Assembly: GCA_021806355.1 (NCBI GenBank)
Contig: JAJZXT010000137.1
Coordinates: forward strand, 1 to 10,579
From: Thermoplasmata archaeon
GTDB lineage: Archaea; Thermoplasmatota; Thermoplasmata; Thermoplasmatales; Thermoplasmataceae
Reading direction: 5' to 3'
DNA length: 10,579 bases
The translations under genes and the position numbers were made by a program. Below the pieces are notes generated by a model, which was not told the origin of the DNA, searched no databases, and saw only the letters and a program-made list of their open reading frames with translations. This document shows, piece after piece, positions 1-6,603 of the stretch. Every line of letters begins with the position of its first letter. Position 1 is the first letter of the stretch.

Positions 1-877
1 GGATTCAGGATACTTGACAATGGCCATATATGGCTGTCAAAGATCGGAAAGATTCGAATGTTCATGCACAGAACCATCACGGGGAATATCAAGACACTCT
101 CAATAAAGCGTGATACGGTCGGAGACTGGTTCGTTACAATCACCATAGAAATACCCAAAGAAGAATCGCCATTTCCAGATACAGAAACAAAACAGCAAAT
201 TGAAATCCTAAGACCCGTTGGCACAGATCTAGGATTAACATCAATAATAACAACAAGTGAAGGATTGCAGGTAGAACCTCCACAATACCTCAGGAAATCA
301 GAAAAGAGACTGGAAAGGGCACAGAGAGAACTCTCAAGGAAGAAGGAAGGTTCAGGAAAAAGATCAAAGGCAAAGAAGAGGGTTGCAAAGATTCACAGGA
401 AGATAAACAGACAGAGGGATGATTTTGCACACAAGATATCCCGAAATCTCGTATCCAATCATGATCTGATCTCTTTCGAAGATCTGAACATAAACGGAAT
501 GGTCAGGAATCACCACCTTGCAAAGAGCATATCAGATGCAGGATGGAACAAGATCATCCAGTATACCATGTACAAGGCTGAAAGTGCCGGTATATGTGTT
601 GTAATGGTTGAACCCAGACATACATCACAGAAATGTTCCCAATGCGGAAACATAAAGCATGATCTGAAGCTTTCAGATCGCATATACCACTGCAATATAT
701 GCGATCTCACAATAGACAGGGATCTCAATGCGGCAATCAATGTCCTGAATGATGCATTGATAAAGATAGGGAGGGGCACTCCCAAATTCACGCCCGTGGA
801 GATTGAAGCTCTACCCGGAAGGGCAACTTCGGTCGTCGAAACGGGAAGCCCTCAGCGTCAGCTGGGGGAGGATGTCA
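1..877 (+). mobile_element. IS200/IS605-family (tnpB-bearing) element, right part
   Basis: The element covers tnpB from the window edge to its right end. The right boundary is placed at about base 877 because the motif GAGGATGTCA (868-877) recurs at 10562-10571 behind a second tnpB 3' end, and the two sequences diverge immediately after it. Archease-coding sequence begins right behind the boundary. The left end, the TAM and any tnpA transposase gene lie outside the window, so IS605 (tnpA plus tnpB) and IS1341-type (tnpB only) elements cannot be separated. No target-site duplication is expected for this family. Confidence 0.8.
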
Positions 878-1281
878 CATACGAACTTTTGGATCAAACC
901 TCAGACATTAGAATCAGGATTTTTGGAAATAGTACAGAAAACATCATTCTTAATGCCATTCTCGCCTTCAATGATATAATTTATGCTGGAGAAGAAGAGA
1001 AACTAAGTGGAAACAAAGTTTACAAATTGAATTTTTTTAAACCGGATCTATTGGTTGTTGATATTTTGTCTTGGACCATCCTAGAACTGGATTCAAATAA
1101 TGTTCTTATAAAGCCCATAAACATCTCGGTCGACGAGTCAATCAGTTTATTGACGGTGACATACGAGGAATCAATCGCCAAAGACGGGTCATCATTCAGG
1201 TTCTCACCAAAGGGAGCTACTTATAATGACGTTATATTTGATCTGAAGAACGGCTATGCCGAAATAACGATTGATACCTGA
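1..1281 (+). CDS. TnpB RNA-guided nuclease fused in frame to archease (5' partial)
   Basis: The frame is open from base 1, so the true start lies upstream; the first in-window ATG (58) falls inside the TnpB wedge region and is not the native start. Counting from that ATG, TnpB features are intact: RuvC Asp57 in GTDLGL, Glu141 in SFEDLN, a zinc ribbon (CSQCG, then CNICD) and Asp222 in DRDLNAAIN. TnpB is the IS200/IS605 nuclease that uses an omega-RNA to cut DNA beside a TAM. After the usual TnpB tail (TPVEIEALPGRATSVVETGSP) there is no stop. The frame crosses the transposon right end at about 877 and continues as 134 residues of archease (YELLDQTSDIRIRIFG, then GATYNDVIFD), ending at TGA 1279-1281. 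The archease portion contains no methionine, so it can be made from ATG only as part of the fusion. Whether a fusion protein accumulates, or archease starts from a rare codon such as TTG 889, cannot be told from sequence. Both family calls are secure. Confidence 0.87.
   Translation, partial: GFRILDNGHIWLSKIGKIRMFMHRTITGNIKTLSIKRDTVGDWFVTITIEIPKEESPFPDTETKQQIEILRPVGTDLGLTSIITTSEGLQVEPPQYLRKSEKRLERAQRELSRKKEGSGKRSKAKKRVAKIHRKINRQRDDFAHKISRNLVSNHDLISFEDLNINGMVRNHHLAKSISDAGWNKIIQYTMYKAESAGICVVMVEPRHTSQKCSQCGNIKHDLKLSDRIYHCNICDLTIDRDLNAAINVLNDALIKIGRGTPKFTPVEIEALPGRATSVVETGSPQRQLGEDVTYELLDQTSDIRIRIFGNSTENIILNAILAFNDIIYAGEEEKLSGNKVYKLNFFKPDLLVVDILSWTILELDSNNVLIKPINISVDESISLLTVTYEESIAKDGSSFRFSPKGATYNDVIFDLKNGYAEITIDT
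760..893 (+). ncRNA. Putative omega-RNA 3' scaffold plus guide at the tnpB right end
   Basis: TnpB guide RNAs are encoded by the 3' end of tnpB and the right end, with the guide copied from flanking DNA. Two hairpins are visible: GGGAG-GGGCA-CTCCC (769-783), and CCCTCAGC with GCTGGGGG around the loop GTCA (849-868, one G-T wobble). Both are matched in the copy at the far end of the window by hairpins of different sequence but the same shape (10446-10460 and 10542-10562). The first shows a clean compensatory exchange, GGGAA-GGGCA-TTCCC. The guide would be the roughly 16 bases after 877, that is, the 5' part of the archease coding sequence. The 5' limit is a guess; expression is unproven. Confidence 0.55.
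878..1281 (+). other. Archease domain (RtcB RNA ligase activator) lacking its own ATG
   Basis: This is the archease part of the fused frame, about 134 residues against a usual length near 140, so almost the whole protein is present. Recognisable parts are the N-terminal signature YELLDQTSDIRI (family form YELLDHTADIGI), the middle segment DLLVVDILSWTI, and the C-terminal PKGATYNDVIFDLKNGYAEITID. Archease is a small metal-binding protein that promotes guanylylation and turnover of RtcB, which seals tRNA exon halves. The Asp of the signature and the C-terminal Asp, both metal-site candidates, are kept, but the usual His is Gln and the usual Gly before the second Ile is Arg. The transposon sits at or just after the original start codon. 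The only near-cognate in-frame starts seen are CTG 862 and TTG 889; the latter would remove the first residues of the fold. Confidence 0.85.
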
Positions 1282-1304
1282 TCAATAAAATCTAAAAACT
1301 AATA

Positions 1305-1335
1305 ATTCTTAATATATAATTTAATATAAGGGCTG
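1305..1335 (+). promoter_or_regulatory. Promoter of the arginine decarboxylase-leuS-aldolase operon
   Basis: The 54 bp between the archease stop and the next ATG is strongly AT-rich and contains TTAATATATAAT (1309-1320), a good archaeal TATA-box candidate. It ends about 15-25 bp before ATG 1336 and no Shine-Dalgarno sequence lies between, so the operon transcript is probably leaderless or nearly so, which is common for first genes in Thermoplasmatales. No terminator-like T-tract separates it from archease, so readthrough is possible. Confidence 0.55.
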
Positions 1336-1881
1336 ATGGTAGACTTAGTTCCTAAGAAATTATTCTTTACTAGAGGTATTGGAAGAGGGCAAAGCATGTT
1401 AATGTCTTTCGAGGAGGCACTTCGCGATGCAGGCATAGCACAATTCAACCTTGTTAGCGTCAGTTCAATATTTCCACCACACGCTGAGGCAATCTCAAGG
1501 GAAGAGGGGCTAAAACTGCTCAATCCGGGCCAAATACTTTTTACAGTTCTTGCAAGGAATTCAAGCGATGAACTCAACCGGATGATTTCTGCTGCCATAG
1601 GTTACGCAATACCTACCGATAGAAGCAAATGGGGATACCTAAGTGAACATCATAGTTTCGGCGAAACTGAGCATGGAGCAGGATTCTTTGCGGAAAAACT
1701 TGCGGCAGAGATGCTGGCCAGTACAATGGGTATGCAGAAAGACCTCGCATGGGACAAGGAGAAGGAGGAATATGTCCTGAAGGACAAAATCCTGACTACA
1801 AAAAACATATGCTCAACCGCTGTTGTTATGAAAGGCGGGGAGTGGACAACCGCAATTTCAGCGGCTGTCTTAATTGTGTGA
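1336..1881 (+). CDS. pdaD: Pyruvoyl-dependent arginine decarboxylase
   Basis: The 181-residue product (the Methanocaldococcus jannaschii enzyme has 165) decarboxylates arginine to agmatine in the cytoplasm. Agmatine feeds polyamine synthesis and, in archaea, modification of the tRNA-Ile anticodon to agmatidine by TiaS. The self-cleavage signature is VSVSSIFPPHAEAI. Cleavage is expected between Ser43 and Ser44, leaving a beta chain and an alpha chain capped by the pyruvoyl group made from Ser44. Glu104, in YLSEHH, aligns with the catalytic Glu109 of the M. jannaschii enzyme. The N-terminal LVPKKLFFTRGIGRG and the C-terminal TAVVMKGGEWTTAISAAVLIV also fit the family. The start is the first ATG after the TATA-like box. 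The stop is 6 bp before leuS, so the two genes are almost certainly cotranscribed. The sister activity in this fold, histidine decarboxylase, is less likely for an archaeon. Confidence 0.93.
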   Translation: MVDLVPKKLFFTRGIGRGQSMLMSFEEALRDAGIAQFNLVSVSSIFPPHAEAISREEGLKLLNPGQILFTVLARNSSDELNRMISAAIGYAIPTDRSKWGYLSEHHSFGETEHGAGFFAEKLAAEMLASTMGMQKDLAWDKEKEEYVLKDKILTTKNICSTAVVMKGGEWTTAISAAVLIV

Positions 1882-1887
1882 TCGCAC

Positions 1888-4647
1888 ATGGGATCAAACG
1901 AAAGGTACTGGCAGGAAAAATGGGCAAGCGACAAAATATTCGAGGCACAAGCAGGCAAACAGGAAAAACCCACAGGTAAAGTTCGACCGGGAAAGAGTCT
2001 TCTGTCTCAGGCACCCTATCTCCCAAGAAAAAAATATCTAATCACGGTTCCCTGGCCATACACCAGTGGGCCATTGCATGTAGGGCATGCCAGAACATAT
2101 TCTATAGCAGATTTCATAGCCCGTTACAAGAGGCTATCCGGTTTCAACGTAATGTTTCCAATGGGGTTTCATGAGAGTGGAACGCCCATCCTTGCTATTT
2201 CACAGAGGCTTAAACGCGGTGATCAGAAGGTAATTGCTCTTTATACCAAGTATATATCAGAATATGAGGAGCCAGAGAATGTACCAAAAATTCTGGAGAC
2301 ATTCAAGGATCAGGAAAAACTCGCAGACTATTTTGCCAGCAAGATAAGAAAGGATTTCGATTCCCTAGGTTTTTCAATAGACTGGTCGAGGGAATTTAGA
2401 TCCGTTGATCCTGTTTATAGTGAATTTGTATCATGGCAGTTCAGGAAACTGCACAACTTGGGGTATATAACACAGGGAAAGTATCCCATTCTTTACAATG
2501 CAGATGAGGAAAGTGCAGTCGGAGAGGATGACATTGAGGATGGTGACACAGAAAAGGTAAGCATAGAGGAGTTTACCAGTATCATTTTTGAAGGCGAGGA
2601 TTATGGCATCGCGGCATCGACTCTCAGGGCTGAAACGCTGCCTGGCGTCGTAAACCTGTGGGTTGCCCCGGAGAGCAATTACGTCCTGTGCGAATTAAAC
2701 TCAAGAAAGGTAATTATGTCAGAGTCTGCGAAAGATAAACTTTCCAGGCAGGAGAACAGTGTTAAAGTCATAGGCACCATCTCCTCAGAGGTTCTGACGC
2801 ATAAAGTATTCAGGAACCCACTGAACAATGCTGAATTGAAGGTTTATGAGGCACAATTTGTTGATCCAGACAACGCAACTGGAATAGTTGCATCAGTGCC
2901 ATCAAACTCGATCATAGATTATTTGGAATGCAGAAGGAACGGAATAAATTGTGCTTCAATTCAGTTTATCAGGGTTGACGGCAAATATTCAACGGTGGAA
3001 TCTTTTCTTGTTGAGAATAAGGTGAACGTGAACGATCCAGAATCAGTTTCCAGAGCCAATTTAGAACTTTACAAAGTTGAATTTTACGAGGGCATGATGG
3101 ATTACCCTGGGTTTGCGGGTAAGCGGGTTTCAGAGGCAAGAGATGAAATTTCAAAGGCAATGAGGCAAAATGGCAACGCGTTCACGTTTTATGAAACGTC
3201 GAGGAAAGCGTTGACAAGGTCTGGTTCACGTGTTACGGTTGCTGTTTTACGCAACCAGTGGTTCATCGATTATTCAAACAAAGAATGGAAGAATAAATCA
3301 CACGAAACCATTGAGAAAATGAATTTTTATCCTCCGCATTATAAAAAGGGGATGAATGAGGTTATAGACTGGTTAAGGGAAAGGCCATGTGCAAGAATGA
3401 GGGGGTTGGGAACCAGGCTTCCCTTTGATGAGAAGTGGATAATCGAATCGCTTTCAGATTCTACCATATATCCGGCAGTCTACACATGCATTGATTCTCT
3501 CAGAAGAATATATGAATCAAAGGGAAGGATAGATGATTCAACAATGGATGCTATCTTTACAGGCAGTGGAAATACTGATGATAAGGACGCTCTTGCTGCC
3601 AGAAATTCCTTCAATTACTGGTATGGCGTTGATCTGAGGATCACTGCTTTCCCCCACTTTACCAATCACCTTGCATTTTATATAATGAATCACAGTGCCC
3701 TGCTTCCGGAATTTGCCCAGCCAGGGGGGATAATGATTGCAGGAACCATGGTCTCCAATGGAAAGAAAATTTCAAAAAGCAAGGGGAATGCTATTTCACT
3801 GCTGCAGGTTTCAAGGGATTATGGTGCTGATCTATACAGGTTATACGTCGCAGTGACATCCGACCCCACATCGGCGGTGGACTGGAACGAGTCTGATGTT
3901 GCTGCCGTAGCTTCCAGGTTTGAAGAGTTGAAGAAGGTGATTTCAGAGGCAATTGATCAGAGCCGGATTAATAACAATCCTGTCTCTGATTGGTTTATAG
4001 AAAGCTTTTATCTTCACATGAAAAAGTACAGGGAAAATATGGATGCCCTTAACATCCGACTGGGATTTATAGAGATTTTTTACGGGGTACTCAACGACAT
4101 CTCAAAAGTCAGGTCAAAGGGGTTGGATCCTTATCGCTCCATAATGGAAATAATGAATCCATGGTTAAAGGCGCTATCACCGATAATTCCTCATTTTGCT
4201 GAGGAAATGTGGCACAAATGGAAAAAAGGCTCATATATCTCAGGTGAAACATTTTCCGTGGAGGATTTGAAAGAACCAAATATGGAGCCTATCGAAAACG
4301 AAGCCTATCTTGATAATATTATCTCCGATATCAGGGAGGTAATCAAGTTGATGGGCAGAAAACCGCAGAATATTACAATCCTCACGTGCAGCGATAAAAC
4401 CAGAATCATGGTAGAGAAATCACTTGAAGGGGAATCAATAACGAATGAAATGAAGTGGATGATTCCGCTTGTCATGAAGAACAGAAAATTTATAAAAATG
4501 GGAATTGATGAAAAAACTGTCCTTGCAGACGCAATAGACTACCTGAAGCAAATATTCTCTTGTGAATTCCAGGTAAACGAAGATATTATTGAGGGAAACC
4601 AGAAGAGGATAGCTCTTCCCGGAAAACCCCTTATTAAATTAGTGTAG
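1888..4647 (+). CDS. leuS: Leucyl-tRNA synthetase (archaeal/eukaryotic type)
   Basis: The 919-residue class I synthetase charges tRNA-Leu with leucine. The HIGH motif is HVGH (64-67) in PWPYTSGPLHVGHART, and the KMSKS motif is KISKS (627-631). Between them lies the CP1 editing domain, with RAETLPGVVNLWVAP from residue 247 (family form RPETxxGxxNLWV) and VPSNSIID (337-344), whose Asp344 matches the Asp that holds the amino group of mischarged amino acids (Asp345 in E. coli). The catalytic core resumes at about 480, the anticodon-binding helical domain occupies roughly 690-800, and an archaeal-style C-terminal domain for the long variable arm ends at 919. The N-terminus NERYWQEKWASDKIFEA is a typical opening, which supports ATG 1888, 6 bp after the decarboxylase stop. 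The RPET proline is Ala and several residues around the editing pocket are unusual, but the key Thr250 and Asp344 remain. Confidence 0.97.
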   Translation: MGSNERYWQEKWASDKIFEAQAGKQEKPTGKVRPGKSLLSQAPYLPRKKYLITVPWPYTSGPLHVGHARTYSIADFIARYKRLSGFNVMFPMGFHESGTPILAISQRLKRGDQKVIALYTKYISEYEEPENVPKILETFKDQEKLADYFASKIRKDFDSLGFSIDWSREFRSVDPVYSEFVSWQFRKLHNLGYITQGKYPILYNADEESAVGEDDIEDGDTEKVSIEEFTSIIFEGEDYGIAASTLRAETLPGVVNLWVAPESNYVLCELNSRKVIMSESAKDKLSRQENSVKVIGTISSEVLTHKVFRNPLNNAELKVYEAQFVDPDNATGIVASVPSNSIIDYLECRRNGINCASIQFIRVDGKYSTVESFLVENKVNVNDPESVSRANLELYKVEFYEGMMDYPGFAGKRVSEARDEISKAMRQNGNAFTFYETSRKALTRSGSRVTVAVLRNQWFIDYSNKEWKNKSHETIEKMNFYPPHYKKGMNEVIDWLRERPCARMRGLGTRLPFDEKWIIESLSDSTIYPAVYTCIDSLRRIYESKGRIDDSTMDAIFTGSGNTDDKDALAARNSFNYWYGVDLRITAFPHFTNHLAFYIMNHSALLPEFAQPGGIMIAGTMVSNGKKISKSKGNAISLLQVSRDYGADLYRLYVAVTSDPTSAVDWNESDVAAVASRFEELKKVISEAIDQSRINNNPVSDWFIESFYLHMKKYRENMDALNIRLGFIEIFYGVLNDISKVRSKGLDPYRSIMEIMNPWLKALSPIIPHFAEEMWHKWKKGSYISGETFSVEDLKEPNMEPIENEAYLDNIISDIREVIKLMGRKPQNITILTCSDKTRIMVEKSLEGESITNEMKWMIPLVMKNRKFIKMGIDEKTVLADAIDYLKQIFSCEFQVNEDIIEGNQKRIALPGKPLIKLV

Positions 4648-4653
4648 GGTGAT
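4648..4653 (+). promoter_or_regulatory. Ribosome-binding site GGTGAT of the aldolase/dehydrogenase gene
   Basis: GGTGAT follows the leuS stop codon directly and lies 3 bases before ATG 4657. It complements the archaeal 16S rRNA 3' end. It fixes the start of the downstream gene and argues for cotranscription, with internal initiation on an operon mRNA. Confidence 0.7.
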
Positions 4654-4656
4654 GAA

Positions 4657-6594
4657 ATGGCAAATGAATTAGAAGAACTGGTAAAATATTCCAGATTGTT
4701 GGGCAGTGATAAAAACCTTGTACTCCACGGAGGAGGAAATACTTCTGTAAAGGTTCTTGAAAGAGATCATACAGGAAAGGAGATAATGATTCTCCGTGTC
4801 AAGGGGAGTGGCTCAGATCTATCCGTAATTGAAAAATCGGGGTTCACGGGGCTCAGGCTGGATGACATGCTGGCTGCAAAGAATATAACTGAAATGTCAG
4901 ATACAGAAATGATGTCATATCTGAGGAAGAGTTGCATCGATCCTTCTGAACCATCTCCTTCTGTGGAATCATTTCTGCACGCTTTTATCAACAGGAAGTT
5001 TGTCATCCACAGCCACTCCGATTCCATCCTGTCAATAACGAATACAGAATTTAGCCGGGAATATATTGAGAGCATTCTTCCTGGTGTAATCGTTGTGCCA
5101 TATATACCTCCAGGGTTCACACTTGCAAAGAAGATTCTTGACAAGGTGGATAAAATGGGTGATGCCACTATAGGGATTGTACTATCACGCCACGGGTTAT
5201 TCACGTTTTCTGATTCTGCGGAAGAGGCATACAGCAATCATCTCTCCATCGTTGCAAAAGCTGAAAAGTTTATACAGGAAAAGGCAGGGAATAAACTATT
5301 CAACGAAGTTTATGAACCTGCAGATTCATTTGAACAATTTCTTCCAAATATTCGAGGGTTGCTTTCCCGAAACAACAAAAAGGTGCTATTGGCAGACACC
5401 TCGAAAGAAGCCAGGGAAATTGCCTGTTCTAAGGAAGCTGAACTGTTCGAGAAATCGGGGCCAGCAACTCCAGATATGCTTATCAGAACAAAATTCAATT
5501 ACCTCTATATAGACAACCCTGAAAACATCGAAAGGAAAATTGTTGCATTTGCCGCTGAATATAAGAAAGAATATGAGGAATATGTCAAGGGGTTTCCCAT
5601 GCACGATCCGTATCCATCCGCAATAATTGCCAGAGGCTATGGTATTATATCAGCAGGGAAGAACCAGAAGGAATCGCAGATAATCATGGACCAGATCAAG
5701 CACAGCATCTATGTGAACGCTAAATCCTCCAGGATATCCAGCCACAAATTTATATCCCGGAAGGAGGCATATGCAATGGAATACTGGCCACTTGAAGAGG
5801 CCAAACTGAAGAAAAAGGGAAAGCTTCTGGAAGGAACAATTTCCGTTGTAACAGGCGCGGCCAACGGGATTGGACTTGAAACACTAAGGGTGTTATCAAG
5901 CAACGGCTCCATCGTTGCAGCAATGGATCTGGATAAAAATCTGGAAAGAGTGTGCAAGGAGGTCTCAGAACAGACGGGAACACCAAGCATGCCTTTCATT
6001 ATTGATCTGGGAAATGAAAATGAGATATCAGCAGCGTTCAAGGCAATTATCAGGAAATATGGTGGAGTTGACATTGTATTCAACAACGCCGGCATATTGA
6101 AATCAGAGCCAATTGATGATATAAGCATTGAAACTCTGGATTTGCATTATAGGATAAACGGCAGGGCTCCGTTCATCGTCTCAAGGGAAGCATTCCTCAT
6201 TATGAAAAAACAGGGAATTGGTGGGAACATCATATTCAATATTACAAAGAATCTCACTCATCCTGGTCCGGGAATGGCAAGCTATGGCTCCTCAAAAGCA
6301 TTTGCCGCCCAGATTTGCCATTATTTTGCAAAGGAAGGGGGGAAATTCGGAATCAGGGCAAATATCATTAATCCAGATAAAATTTTCAAGGGCTCAAAAA
6401 TATGGGAAAACGGTGTGCTCGAAAGCAGGGCTAAGGCTAAGGGCCAGACGGTTGAGGAATATAAAACCCAGAATCTGCTGAGAAAGGAAGTTCTTCCAGA
6501 ACATGTTGCAAATATGGTCATGGCCATGGTCAATGATGAAATATTTGGGGCAACAACAGACTGCATGGTTCCTGTGGACGGGGGAATTTTGTAA
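4657..6594 (+). CDS. Two-domain class II aldolase / short-chain dehydrogenase (RhaD-SDR-like)
   Basis: The 645-residue product has an N-terminal class II aldolase/adducin domain (about 1-220) and a C-terminal Rossmann-fold SDR domain (about 390-645). The aldolase part shows HGGGNTSVK (24-32), PSVESFLHAFINRKFVIHSHSDS with metal ligands His118 and His120, and the third His179 in LSRHGLF. The SDR part shows the nucleotide site TGAANGIG (399-406), NNAG (476-479) and the YGSSK active site (543-547). This architecture matches the bifunctional rhamnulose-1-phosphate aldolase / dehydrogenase proteins of sugar catabolism, which split a deoxy-ketose phosphate and convert lactaldehyde. The true substrate here is not known and no other sugar genes are nearby. 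The position of the SDR catalytic serine, 13 residues before the Tyr, holds Thr530 (NITKN; from memory the family has NVSKN). It is the last gene of the operon, 9 bp after leuS, an unexpected partner for a tRNA synthetase. Confidence 0.88.
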   Translation: MANELEELVKYSRLLGSDKNLVLHGGGNTSVKVLERDHTGKEIMILRVKGSGSDLSVIEKSGFTGLRLDDMLAAKNITEMSDTEMMSYLRKSCIDPSEPSPSVESFLHAFINRKFVIHSHSDSILSITNTEFSREYIESILPGVIVVPYIPPGFTLAKKILDKVDKMGDATIGIVLSRHGLFTFSDSAEEAYSNHLSIVAKAEKFIQEKAGNKLFNEVYEPADSFEQFLPNIRGLLSRNNKKVLLADTSKEAREIACSKEAELFEKSGPATPDMLIRTKFNYLYIDNPENIERKIVAFAAEYKKEYEEYVKGFPMHDPYPSAIIARGYGIISAGKNQKESQIIMDQIKHSIYVNAKSSRISSHKFISRKEAYAMEYWPLEEAKLKKKGKLLEGTISVVTGAANGIGLETLRVLSSNGSIVAAMDLDKNLERVCKEVSEQTGTPSMPFIIDLGNENEISAAFKAIIRKYGGVDIVFNNAGILKSEPIDDISIETLDLHYRINGRAPFIVSREAFLIMKKQGIGGNIIFNITKNLTHPGPGMASYGSSKAFAAQICHYFAKEGGKFGIRANIINPDKIFKGSKIWENGVLESRAKAKGQTVEEYKTQNLLRKEVLPEHVANMVMAMVNDEIFGATTDCMVPVDGGIL

Positions 6595-6603
6595 AAGATC
6601 GGT

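Noticed and set aside
58..60. ATG 58 as the true start of tnpB
   Set aside because: The frame is open to base 1 and the upstream residues (GFRILDNGHIWLSKIGKIR) are typical TnpB sequence, so the gene starts outside the window.
872..874. ATG inside the transposon right end as a start for archease
   Set aside because: It is in a different frame from archease, so it cannot begin that protein.
4767..5237. A 156-codon minus-strand frame within the aldolase domain
   Set aside because: It is antisense to the conserved aldolase motifs and resembles no family; treated as chance.
6595..6603. A terminator between the aldolase/dehydrogenase and the reductase genes
   Set aside because: Only 9 bp separate the convergent stops and no T-tract or hairpin is present; the transcripts probably overlap.
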